From Clostridiales bacterium (GTDB lineage: Bacteria > Bacillota > Clostridia > Lachnospirales > Lachnospiraceae), in the NCBI GenBank assembly GCA_018369015.1, contig JAGZDD010000103.1, positions 1-13,132 on the forward strand: DNA of 13,132 nucleotides. Direction: 5' to 3'. A program made the translations under genes and the position numbers. The notes under the pieces were generated by a model that saw only the letters and a program-made list of their open reading frames with translations, ran no database searches and was not told the DNA's origin. Positions within the stretch are counted from its first letter, which is position 1. Every line of letters starts with the position of its first letter. This document shows positions 1 through 6,905 of the stretch, one piece after another.

Positions 1-130
1 GGTCTACACTCCGTTCCGGTCGTTGCTGGACGCGTGCCACCGGCACGCAGCAACACCGGCACGCAGCAACACCGGCACGCAGCAACACTGGCGCTTAGCC
101 CCCCGCACTCGTACCTTCTTGCCGGCAAAT
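1..130. repeat. 35-bp repeat unit followed by a 16-bp tandem repeat
   Basis: Bases 2-36 are one copy of a 35-bp unit beginning GTCTACACTCCGTTCCGG; its first 30 bases recur exactly at 13086-13115. It is followed at 39-86 by three identical 16-bp copies of ACCGGCACGCAGCAAC, with a partial fourth to about 91. GTTGCTG at 23-29 is the reverse complement of CAGCAAC inside the 16-bp units, so the stretch can also fold. A 93-codon frame runs through it, but it is made of the repeat, has no ribosome binding site and is not accepted as a gene. Confidence 0.8.
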
Positions 131-435
131 GTCTGCGCATCCGGACAAGCGAGCTTGCCCCTGCGCCTGCCCACTTGATAGCTTTCATAGTAAACTTATT
201 ATACCATCCGCCAATTTTAGGGTCAATACTTTTTTCAGAAAATATATATTTTATTTTCAAATATTTTCAAAAACATAAGCTTTACTACCAAAGCCATCCC
301 CGAATACAAGCGTAAAAATTTCAGTGCTCCGTTCTGGACACTGCTGGACGTGTGGTCCTCGTTTTGCCGGCCGTTGCTGGCCGCCGCAACGGCGCTTAGC
401 GCTCCTCGCGGCAGCCGCCAAGATAAAGCTTGCAT
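131..435. other. Non-coding intergenic stretch with a degenerate repeat copy
   Basis: No convincing gene is seen here. Bases 190-310 are AT-rich. Bases 325-435 look like a degenerate copy of the element at the window start: CTCCGTTCTGGACACTGCTGG resembles the 35-bp unit, and GGCGCTTAGC occurs in both (around 91 and 391). The end, CAGCCGCCAAG at about 411, recurs around 8739 and, with one change, around 2820, so it looks like a small dispersed intergenic repeat family. Confidence 0.5.
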
Positions 436-447
436 GGCCTTGACGCA

Positions 448-476
448 TTGCCCGTGGAAATAAAATGCGATATAAT
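448..476 (+). promoter_or_regulatory. Sigma-70-type promoter for the membrane protein gene
   Basis: A -35 box TTGCCC (448-453) lies exactly 17 bases from a perfect -10 box TATAAT (471-476). Transcription would start around 483, about 27 bases before the chosen start codon. An alternative TTGACG at 440-445 is too far from the -10 box to be its partner. Confidence 0.65.
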
Positions 477-509
477 AAATGATATCCCCCTATGGAAAGG
501 AGACGGCAA

Positions 510-1031
510 ATGAAGGATTTTTTTAATGCCATAAGACTTCCCCTGAAAAAAGTGCCATTGTTTAAAACCGCTGTTCATACTGCTGCTTTATTTTTTTGCG
601 GCTTATTGACTGGGATTGCCATAAAATTATTGGATCTTCATAATCCCTATTTAGGAGATATTTTCTCTCAACTATCTGTATGGATTTTTTTAGGAACAGT
701 GATTGCCGTTTATAGCAGTTCTCCAAAGCGGGCCAGCGTCAATGTCTTTTTCTTTTGTGTTGGTATGCTGATTACCTACTACCTAACCGCCGAATTTACT
801 TCAAGCGTCTACTCCTGGACATTTATATATGGCTGGACATTTTTTTCATGCTGCTCCCCTGTATTTGCTTTCCTGACCTGGTACGCCAAGGGCAAGGGCT
901 GGTTCGCAAAATTAATCGCCGTAGGGATTGTCATCTGTATGCTGGCCGCGGCGGTATTATTATTCGATAAAATCAGGGCGGCGGATTTATTCCTTAGCAT
1001 AGCGGCTTTAATTATCCTGTTAAAAAAATAG
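510..1031 (+). CDS. Small multi-pass membrane protein, possibly DUF6518-like
   Basis: This encodes a 173-residue very hydrophobic protein with a short basic N-terminus and about six predicted membrane segments (near residues 22-40, 51-70, 76-93, 108-125, 132-151 and 158-171). The spacing, the NVFFFCVGMLITYYL segment and the later SP...WYAKGKGW segment remind me of the DUF6518 family of uncharacterised Firmicute membrane proteins; this is recollection, not a search result. The ATG at 510 is preferred over the in-frame ATG at 492 because the ribosome binding site GGAAAGGAGA lies at 494-503, inside the longer form. It has its own promoter and is monocistronic, converging on the DHHW gene. No function is proposed. 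Confidence 0.8.
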   Translation: MKDFFNAIRLPLKKVPLFKTAVHTAALFFCGLLTGIAIKLLDLHNPYLGDIFSQLSVWIFLGTVIAVYSSSPKRASVNVFFFCVGMLITYYLTAEFTSSVYSWTFIYGWTFFSCCSPVFAFLTWYAKGKGWFAKLIAVGIVICMLAAAVLLFDKIRAADLFLSIAALIILLKK

Positions 1032-1134
1032 CGTGACTATTCAGCTCTTAATGGTAAATCCTTGAACAAAAAATTTGATTTTCAGAATATATGATAAGTA
1101 ATGATTTGACAGACACGAAAAGAATGACATGTAT

Positions 1135-1160
1135 AAAGGCGCTGCCCGGGCAGCGCCTTT
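1135..1160. terminator. Perfect 26-bp palindrome between convergent genes
   Basis: AAAGGCGCTGCCC is followed directly by its exact reverse complement, giving a 13-bp GC-rich stem with essentially no loop. It starts 2 bases past the stop codon of the minus-strand DHHW gene and 103 bases past the plus-strand membrane protein gene. The outer A/T pairs supply a short U run on either strand, so it probably serves as a bidirectional terminator and closes the O-acetylation cluster. Confidence 0.8.
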
Positions 1161-1162
1161 AA

Positions 1163-2395
1163 TTATTCACTCTCGGCTGCCGGTTCACTTTCAGTAACCG
1201 ATTCGCTTCTAGCAGCCGATTCACTTCCAGCAGCCGCTTCGTTTTCAGCAGTATTTTCGCTTTCAGCTTCTAACACATCTGCCAGGGAATGGTCGGTCAT
1301 AAATGTATTCACATTATAAAAAAACAAAACATCTGTGACGCCCTCGTTTCTAACCGCCATCCAAGCGTCACCGTAGTAGTATCTTGGGTCAATGATAAGA
1401 ACTTTTTCAAAATACGGAGTGAGAAAAGGAATAAAACTGTTGGCATAGGAATCCTTAAAAATCATAAGGCACCGCTTGTTCTGGTTTTCCGTATCTATTG
1501 TAATCAGAGAATGGTTGCCGCCAAGAAATACGGTATATTTATCTTTTGTATTGAGCGCATCCATATTATATACAGTCGCAGTCTTTTCCTTTGTATCATC
1601 GTAGGCAACAACATAATTATTTTCAATATCCAATGGCTCGTAAATATCTATAAAGTCAAAAATATTATTCACACCGCTTTTGGATGCCAAGGTTCCCTGA
1701 AAATCATTAGTCACTGTGTGCGGCTCCCAGCTTATTTCCTCGGTCAGCTCCAGAGGCTTTTTCAGGTACTCAAACGCATAGAAGGCCGCCAGGCTCGTCC
1801 AATGGTGGTCTGTATGGTAGTAAAGTTCTTCATCATTATGAGAAATAAGCGCTTGCGTCAAGTCGATAAACCCTGCCTCACTTGAAAGTCCGCTGCCTAA
1901 ATAATCAATATCCTCGTCCTGGGCGCGCACAGGCGCCCCAAAGGGGAGCTTATCGCTGCAAATATTAGCAGCATTAGGCACAAATACCGAATGAATCTTA
2001 ATCCCGTTATTAGCCTTTGCAAATTCAGAGATTGCGTCAAGATTCCGGTCCACGGCTTCCCAATCCGGCTCCGACAACTGTTCGATAAGATAATCCTTCT
2101 TCCCAAGATAAACACCGTTGGACTCTGTTTTTCCAAACAGCCGCTCAATACCAAGCTTTAAGTGGATCCAGCCATTTCGCCACGGAAACTGGTCAGCAAC
2201 ATAGCTTTCGTAGTCCTTCATATATTTTCCACTCGTCAGACTTGAAAATGTCATTTCAGGCTTTCCGGCCAGCATCCTGTTTTCTTCCTCTGAAAACTCT
2301 TTATCCGGTGACAGAAAATTCGCCGCAATCATCACAGCCATGACAATCAGGCAGCAGACTGAAAGAAGTGCATGGTGCCACCGGACGCGTTTCAA
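1163..2395 (-). CDS. DHHW-family (AlgX/AlgJ-like) O-acetylation protein, in-frame part
   Basis: The in-frame part is 410 residues: a basic N-terminus, one membrane segment (about 8-28), then an extracellular domain. The family signature DHHW is at 196-199 (YYHTDHHWTS), followed by GGNHSL (292-297) and KDSYANSFIPF (314-324), all as in DHHW/AlgX-type SGNH-like proteins that help acetylate extracellular polysaccharides. The tail (377-410) is an acidic six-residue repeat. The first possible start of this frame is a TTG at 2395 with no ribosome binding site, and the open frame continues upstream as a Lys/Arg-rich stretch without an ATG. The proper signal is an ATG at 2528 with a good RBS, one base out of frame because of a nine-C run. 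With one C fewer the protein would be 454 residues. As drawn, the gene is probably off or poorly expressed. The family is clear; the substrate is unknown. Confidence 0.85.
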   Translation of the reverse strand: MKRVRWHHALLSVCCLIVMAVMIAANFLSPDKEFSEEENRMLAGKPEMTFSSLTSGKYMKDYESYVADQFPWRNGWIHLKLGIERLFGKTESNGVYLGKKDYLIEQLSEPDWEAVDRNLDAISEFAKANNGIKIHSVFVPNAANICSDKLPFGAPVRAQDEDIDYLGSGLSSEAGFIDLTQALISHNDEELYYHTDHHWTSLAAFYAFEYLKKPLELTEEISWEPHTVTNDFQGTLASKSGVNNIFDFIDIYEPLDIENNYVVAYDDTKEKTATVYNMDALNTKDKYTVFLGGNHSLITIDTENQNKRCLMIFKDSYANSFIPFLTPYFEKVLIIDPRYYYGDAWMAVRNEGVTDVLFFYNVNTFMTDHSLADVLEAESENTAENEAAAGSESAARSESVTESEPAAESE

Positions 2396-2545
2396 AATCT
2401 GGCGCTGGCGCCGCTTTTTCTTTGCCTTAATCCGCTGCTCTCTCTCTGGTATCTGCTCCGTATTCTGGTTATTTCTACCTAGGGGGGGGGACAGACCTGT
2501 GCCTGTTTTTGGTCATTTTTTTATCCATAAATACTTCTCACCTTT
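2396..2545 (-). other. Out-of-frame true start of the DHHW gene with nine-C tract
   Basis: On the minus strand, AAAGGTGAG (2545-2537) lies 8 bases before ATG (2528-2526), an ideal start signal. That frame reads MDKKMTKNRHRSVPPPR and then hits TAG at 2479-2477, just after a run of nine C (2490-2482). Removing one C, or adding two, joins it to the long DHHW frame, giving VPPPLGRNNQNTEQ and then the basic juxtamembrane region. Either the gene switches by slippage, or this is a fixed frameshift or a base-calling error in a homopolymer. Confidence 0.75.
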
Positions 2546-2617
2546 CATCTGTCTGCCATGCATATCAGCAGCGCCGATTTAAAGTCATCGTCCGGCCATG
2601 CGGCCAACTATCAGCAA

Positions 2618-2862
2618 TAACTGTTTTTAAAGTAACAGTTCAGCCCGCACCATTCGCAAAGCCTCGTTAACGCTCTCTCCGCCGCTTCGCGGCTTCCTTT
2701 GCTCATCATTCCCGGCTGGCTGAACTGTTGTTACTATTCACGGCTTCGCCGAGAATAGTAACTTCGCAGGCTCTTTTTGCTTCGCGCACCCGTTGCCGCT
2801 TCGCTTCAACGGGTCGCGGCAGTCGCCAAGCTGTGAATCGTAACAAACTGTTACTTTTTAAA
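2618..2862. repeat. Nested inverted-repeat element between MBOAT and DHHW genes
   Basis: The ends are imperfect inverted copies: TTTTTAAAGTAACAGTT at 2624-2640 and AACTGTTACTTTTTAAAA at about 2846-2863, the latter overlapping the MBOAT stop codon. Inside, AGTAACAGTTCAGCC (2631-2645) is matched inversely by GGCTGAACTGTTGTTACT (2718-2735). GTTACTATTC and GAATAGTAAC (2730-2762) form a hairpin around CGGC-TTC-GCCG. CCCGTTG/CAACGGG and CCGCTTCGCGG are further stems. No coding frame is convincing. It looks like a MITE- or REP-like element, and the RNA would be heavily structured between two cluster genes. Confidence 0.65.
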
Positions 2863-4270
2863 ATCTAAAATATAAAAATGGATTATAGGTTGCATTGACA
2901 AGAAAGGCAATAACAACAATAAACAACGAAATATAAAGCGCCACGGATGCCCCAAGGCGAAAGCCTCCCCTGCCAAAGACCTTTTCTTTGTATTTGTTAT
3001 AAGCAAAAGGCGCGGAAAAGAAAATCATTATAAGTATTAAAACACCGTAATTTTTCAGATAATACAATGTCGCCCCATTTATAAAGCCCGCAGTTCCTAT
3101 GCCAAACATACGGCCTATATAACCAAGAGCCGCCCCTACAGACGGCGAAAAGAAGAACACCCAGCCGATAACAACAAGAACCATGGCATAAATATGCTGG
3201 CATATTCCCGGAAGTCTTGGCAAAATACCTTTAAGCAAATATTTTTCAATCAAAAGCAGAACACCGTAGTAAATACCCCAAAACATAAAATTCCATGCCG
3301 CACCGTGCCAAAATCCGGTCAGCAGCCATACAACCATAATATTGCGTATATGCTTTATCGTGCTTACCCGGTTTCCCCCAAGGGGAATATACACGTATTC
3401 TCTGAACCATGTACTCAGAGAAATATGCCAGCGGCGCCAAAATTCCGTAACAGATTTTGAAATATACGGATAATCGAAGTTTTTAATAAAATCAAAGCCC
3501 AGCATTTTTCCAAGACCAATAGCCATATCTGAATAACCGCCAAAATCAAAATATATCTGGAAAGTATACGCAACCGCTCCAAGCCATGCTGTAATGACTG
3601 TCGTTTCATTTCCTGGAAGCGCTGCAATCGTATCATAAAGCATCCCAATATTATTGGCAAATAATACCTTTTTGGCCAGGCCCCGCAAAAACCATGCGCA
3701 GCCCTCACCACATTTTGTAATGCTTAATGTTCTTTGGGCCAGTTGCCTGGCCACATCGGCATAGCGGACAATAGGCCCGGCAATAAGCTGCGGAAACATC
3801 GTCACATACACAGCAAAATTTACAAGCTTTTTCTGAACCTCTACTTTCCCCCAATACAAATCAATAATATAAGACAATGTCTGGAACGTATAAAAGGATA
3901 TGCCTACCGGCAGCGCCAGCTCCTTATAGGGTATATCAAAAGGCAAAATTTGATTAAGATTCTCGACAAGAAATCCATAATATTTAAAAAACCCTAAAAT
4001 TCCCAGATTGGCTATAATATTAAAAATCAGCGTCATCCTTCGTTTATGAAGCTTATTCTCCAGCCTATACTGCTCTAACTCCAGCCCGGTGACATAGTTA
4101 ATCAGTATGGAAAAAATCATAAGTACAACATAAACCGGTTCCCCCCATGCATAAAAAACAAGGCTAAAGATAAGGATGACCCCATTTTTAAGCTTCCATG
4201 GCACAATATAATAAACCAGAAGCATTAACGGCAGAAATACAAAAATAAAAAACAAACTGCTGAATATCAT
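2858..4270 (-). CDS. MBOAT-family polysaccharide O-acyltransferase (AlgI/DltB-like)
   Basis: This is a 470-residue polytopic membrane protein of the membrane-bound O-acyltransferase family, the AlgI/PatA/DltB type that moves acyl, usually acetyl, groups across the cytoplasmic membrane for transfer to an extracellular polymer. Family marks in order: LPVGISFYTFQTLSYIID (120-137), FPQLIAGPIVRY (159-170), FDFGGYSDMAIGLGKMLG (241-258), FWRRWHISLSTWFREY (277-292) followed by IPLGGNR, and GFWHGAAWNFMFWG (319-332) with the presumed catalytic His322. Length is normal for the family. It begins at ATG 4270 behind a GGGGAGAG sequence with slightly long spacing, 26 bases after the DUF4358 gene. Neighbouring DHHW, DUF4358 and SGNH genes agree with polysaccharide acetylation. 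The exact polymer cannot be read from the sequence. Confidence 0.93.
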   Translation of the reverse strand: MIFSSLFFIFVFLPLMLLVYYIVPWKLKNGVILIFSLVFYAWGEPVYVVLMIFSILINYVTGLELEQYRLENKLHKRRMTLIFNIIANLGILGFFKYYGFLVENLNQILPFDIPYKELALPVGISFYTFQTLSYIIDLYWGKVEVQKKLVNFAVYVTMFPQLIAGPIVRYADVARQLAQRTLSITKCGEGCAWFLRGLAKKVLFANNIGMLYDTIAALPGNETTVITAWLGAVAYTFQIYFDFGGYSDMAIGLGKMLGFDFIKNFDYPYISKSVTEFWRRWHISLSTWFREYVYIPLGGNRVSTIKHIRNIMVVWLLTGFWHGAAWNFMFWGIYYGVLLLIEKYLLKGILPRLPGICQHIYAMVLVVIGWVFFFSPSVGAALGYIGRMFGIGTAGFINGATLYYLKNYGVLILIMIFFSAPFAYNKYKEKVFGRGGFRLGASVALYISLFIVVIAFLVNATYNPFLYFRF

Positions 4271-4296
4271 AACAAATTGATTCTCTCCCCTCGCTT

Positions 4297-4776
4297 TTAC
4301 AGACTTTTCTTAAATGCCTTTACCGCAGCCTGAGGATCATCACTGATCACAAGAAGGGCATAATTTCCCGCATGACACAGCTCATAATTTTCTACCATAG
4401 CGTACTGGGCGGGCGCATATCCCTCAAAAATCCCAAGCTGTGTTTCTACCCTTTCATTCATAGCAGCTTCCACCGCTTCAAATTGGCTTGTATCTGACAT
4501 TTTAACGATCAAAAATTCCTTGGCTCCCATATTCGAGTCCGGATAATATAAAGAAATTCCCTCATAATCGTTTGGGTCTAAACCGTAAAGCCTACGAACC
4601 ATCTGCCGGTTCCCCTCACTGACGCCTTCTGTTCCCACAACACCAAGAACATTGTCTGTCACCGGCTGTATATCTGCCTTACTTATTTTACCGCCCTGGC
4701 ACAAAATAATAACAAAAATAATCAGCAGCGCCACGAGGGCATACCGTATGTATTCAAGCTGTAAATATTTTTTCAA
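4297..4776 (-). CDS. DUF4358-type membrane-anchored extracellular protein
   Basis: This is a 159-residue protein with one N-terminal membrane segment (about 11-27) followed by a small soluble extracytoplasmic domain. The domain pattern, VVGTEGVSEGNRQMVRRLYGL, then YYPDSNMGAKEFLIVKM and a central acidic/amphipathic helix, fits DUF4358, a family of unknown activity often found beside MBOAT and DHHW genes in Clostridia. It probably is an accessory subunit of the acetylation machinery (inference). The start is a TTG at 4776 whose last two bases overlap the TGA of the SGNH gene (TTGA), with GGAG 9-10 bases upstream inside that gene, so the two are translationally coupled. Confidence 0.8.
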   Translation of the reverse strand: MKKYLQLEYIRYALVALLIIFVIILCQGGKISKADIQPVTDNVLGVVGTEGVSEGNRQMVRRLYGLDPNDYEGISLYYPDSNMGAKEFLIVKMSDTSQFEAVEAAMNERVETQLGIFEGYAPAQYAMVENYELCHAGNYALLVISDDPQAAVKAFKKSL

Positions 4777-5567
4777 ACCGCATCTTCTCCATTAATTAAA
4801 TTTAATGCCCACTTATCATAAAAGGAGGATTTAAAATGGACGCCATCAGCCTCATATTCTGACCGGTTTTGTTCAGCAATTTCCGTATTGTCCACAAAAA
4901 TATAGCCATCCTCCTCACACATCTGCCGTATAGCTGCATTAAATTCGTCAATACGGCCATAATTGCTGCTTTGGGCCAGCAGTCTGCTGCTGTAAACAGG
5001 CATGATCGAACTAATTAAAAAGGTTCCGTGAGGCGCCGCCTCCTTAAGCCCCTTCATCTGCTCCCGGAAATTTTTTACATAATCCTCCGGCGATGCATAA
5101 ATCCCCAGGTCATTTGTGCCATAACAAATAAATACCCAGGAAGGGTTATAATATTCCACAGTTTCCAAATTTGCTGCAATGCTTTGGATTCCATCGCCTG
5201 AATTTGCCAGGACACGGCTCTCATCCAGGAAGCCAAAGGCGCCAAAGCCTACAGTCCTCGAATCTCCTAAAAAAACATAGTCGCTAAACAGCTCCCAAAC
5301 GGTCACGGAACCATCGGCCAGCGCCTTCTCACGGGCAGCGATACGCTCCTGGCGCTCCCGCTCCTTTTTCATTGTCTTTATATTACTTTCAATATCTGAT
5401 GATGACTTTCCAGCCATCTGTTTTAAATAACTCATTCCTGGGTCCACATTTTTCGTGGCCTTCTTGTCCGGCTGGTAAAAAGTGACCACAGCAGCAACAA
5501 TGACAATAAAAGCTATTGCTCCGTAAACTCCATAAAGGAACCGTTTATTTTTTCCTTTCTTACGCAT
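4773..5567 (-). CDS. Membrane-anchored SGNH/GDSL hydrolase
   Basis: This is a 264-residue protein with a basic start, one membrane segment (about 10-30), a coiled, charged linker (about 55-85), then an SGNH-hydrolase domain. The block motifs are visible: FLGDSRTVGFG (99-109) with nucleophile Ser103, CYGTNDLG (148-155) with the block III Gly and Asn, and DGVHF (241-245) with Asp241 and His244. It likely acts outside the cell as an acetyl-esterase or acetyltransferase on the polymer handled by the MBOAT protein. ATG 5567 is preferred to the TTG at 5576 because GGAGA ends just one base before the TTG but lies 9-10 bases before the ATG. It is the first gene of the cluster. Confidence 0.88.
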   Translation of the reverse strand: MRKKGKNKRFLYGVYGAIAFIVIVAAVVTFYQPDKKATKNVDPGMSYLKQMAGKSSSDIESNIKTMKKERERQERIAAREKALADGSVTVWELFSDYVFLGDSRTVGFGAFGFLDESRVLANSGDGIQSIAANLETVEYYNPSWVFICYGTNDLGIYASPEDYVKNFREQMKGLKEAAPHGTFLISSIMPVYSSRLLAQSSNYGRIDEFNAAIRQMCEEDGYIFVDNTEIAEQNRSEYEADGVHFKSSFYDKWALNLINGEDAV

Positions 5568-5606
5568 CACATACAATCTCCATTCTTTTATGTCGATTTA
5601 TGTCAT

Positions 5607-5615
5607 ATTTTAACA
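5607..5615 (-). promoter_or_regulatory. Possible extended -10 promoter of the O-acetylation cluster
   Basis: The minus strand reads TGTTAAAAT, an extended -10 box (TG-n-TAAAAT), about 40 bases before the SGNH start codon. No good -35 box is seen, which extended -10 promoters tolerate. Between it and the RBS there are two copies of GACATAAA ten bases apart. The call is weak. Confidence 0.35.
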
Positions 5616-5722
5616 TAATTGGACAACATAAGTATAGTATAAATAACTTACTTTTTTATTAAATTGGTTACTACTCAGCCATGCCATCCGGGCTTTGCAC
5701 AGCTTGCTGCTCTACATAGGAA

Positions 5723-5749
5723 CAGGGCTGACATTTTATGTCAACCCTG
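5723..5749 (-). terminator. Weak hairpin over the pflA stop codon
   Basis: CAGGG-C-TGACA, loop TTTTA, TGTCA-A-CCCTG forms a 10-pair stem with one mismatch, spanning the pflA stop codon. It is not followed by a clear U run on the minus strand, so termination of the pfl operon here is only probable. Confidence 0.4.
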
Positions 5750-6476
5750 CTTTCAGTACCTTTTCCAGCTCTTTAATTTTTTCTTCACTGCAAGCCGCGT
5801 AATCTTTCAGCGGAAAGTCAATTCTCATTTGTTCGTATTTGCTCATGCACAGCTTTTTAAAAGGAAGCAGCTCAAGCTTTTCCAGATTTTTAAAAGACGC
5901 GCTGATACGCCCAATCGTTTGAATACTTTCAGGATCATCGTTAAGCCCGGGAACAACAACATGGCGAATCCAAAGAGCTACTCCCATCTCCTGCGTAAGC
6001 TTTAAAAATTCCAATACCCGGGCCATATCTGCGCCGCAGTATTTTTTATAAGCCTGCGGCTCAGAAAATTTTAAATCTGCCAGGACAAGATCCGTATACT
6101 TAAGCACCCTGGCGGCTTTTTTTAAATCTCCGATACATGATGTATCTAACGCCGTATGGACCCCTTCTTTTTTCAAAAGGTAAAACAGCGCCTCCACAAA
6201 TTCCGGCTGCATGAGCGCCTCCCCGCCGGACACTGTGACGCCACCGTTTTTAATATACGGTTTATACCGCCGTATTTGCTCCACAACCTCTGCCGCCGTA
6301 TAGGTGATTGCCGCCGTTTTTGCAAAATCCCATGTGTCCGGGTTGTGGCAATAAGCACATCTTAACGGGCAGCCCTGCATAAAAACCACGTATCTTAACC
6401 CCGGGCCGTCCACAGCGCCAAGACTTTGAAAGCTATGAATATACCCGGCAATATTACCAGCCTGTCTATCTTCCAT
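5736..6476 (-). CDS. pflA: Pyruvate formate-lyase activating enzyme
   Basis: This is a 246-residue radical SAM enzyme that uses a [4Fe-4S] cluster and S-adenosylmethionine to abstract hydrogen from the catalytic glycine of PflB, switching it on under anaerobic conditions. The cluster-binding CxxxCxxC is seen as GCPLRCAYCHNPDTW (35-49), after the typical start HSFQSLGAVDGPGLRYVVFMQG. NGGVTVSGGEALMQPEF follows, the GGE motif that contacts SAM, and the C-terminal half has WIRHVVVPGLND. Length is that of E. coli PflA. Its ATG comes directly after the TAA of pflB with no gap, and the AGGT of the preceding ATGAGGTAATGTAA serves as RBS, so translation is coupled to the C-terminal part of pflB. The gene looks fully intact even though pflB carries a stop. 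Confidence 0.95.
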   Translation of the reverse strand: MEDRQAGNIAGYIHSFQSLGAVDGPGLRYVVFMQGCPLRCAYCHNPDTWDFAKTAAITYTAAEVVEQIRRYKPYIKNGGVTVSGGEALMQPEFVEALFYLLKKEGVHTALDTSCIGDLKKAARVLKYTDLVLADLKFSEPQAYKKYCGADMARVLEFLKLTQEMGVALWIRHVVVPGLNDDPESIQTIGRISASFKNLEKLELLPFKKLCMSKYEQMRIDFPLKDYAACSEEKIKELEKVLKAGLT

Positions 6477-6836
6477 TTACATTACCTCATGGAAGGTTCT
6501 TGAAATCACTTCCCTCTGCTGCTCCTTTGACAGCTTATGGAAATTGACAGCATAACCAGACACACGGATGGTCAGATTCGGATATTTCTCCGGGTTTTCA
6601 TAGGCGTCAAGCAGCATTTCCCGGTTCAGCACATTCACGTTAATATGATGGGCTTTCTGGGCAAAATAACCGCTTAAAATAGCTACCAGATTGTCAAGCC
6701 GCTCCTCCTTCGTCTTTCCAAGAGCCTGAGGAACAATGGAAAATGTATTAGAAATACCATCCTTGCACACATCATAGGACAGCTTGGCCACAGAATTTAA
6801 AGAAGCCAGCGCCCCGTTTTTCTCCCGGTTATGCAT
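6477..6836 (-). CDS. C-terminal glycyl-radical part of PflB, open frame after the stop
   Basis: This 119-residue open frame is the same frame as pflB, resuming after the TAA at 6908-6906. It holds the glycyl-radical site, IRVSGYAVNF, with the radical Gly at residue 94 here (718 of the full protein), and ends exactly as a normal PFL does. Its first ATG (6836) has only a G-rich sequence, GGGGGCG, at about the right distance, so independent translation is uncertain; 23 codons between the TAA and this ATG also read as normal PFL. Size and content resemble the free glycyl-radical protein GrcA/YfiD, which replaces a damaged PFL C-terminus in E. coli. Whether that applies here is inference. Confidence 0.75.
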   Translation of the reverse strand: MHNREKNGALASLNSVAKLSYDVCKDGISNTFSIVPQALGKTKEERLDNLVAILSGYFAQKAHHINVNVLNREMLLDAYENPEKYPNLTIRVSGYAVNFHKLSKEQQREVISRTFHEVM

Positions 6837-6905
6837 TGGGTTCGCCCCCGGCGCAAATGGTTCTCCGGCCTTGCGTCCGTCCGGGGTATTGCCGGTCTTT
6901 TTGCC

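Noticed and set aside
1..86. CRISPR-like array
   Set aside because: The repeats are head-to-tail with no unique spacers, and no cas gene is present.
34..315. 93-codon plus-strand frame at the window start
   Set aside because: It is composed of the 35-bp and 16-bp repeats and AT-rich spacer, has no RBS and reads as low-complexity sequence unlike a protein.
1289..1885. 198-codon plus-strand frame opposite the DHHW gene
   Set aside because: It is a shadow of a clear family member on the other strand and has no RBS or recognisable protein features.
5612..5640. Plus-strand promoter TTAACA-N17-TATAGT
   Set aside because: The boxes fit, but no plus-strand gene follows; any transcript would be antisense to pflA, and AT-rich intergenic DNA makes chance matches common.
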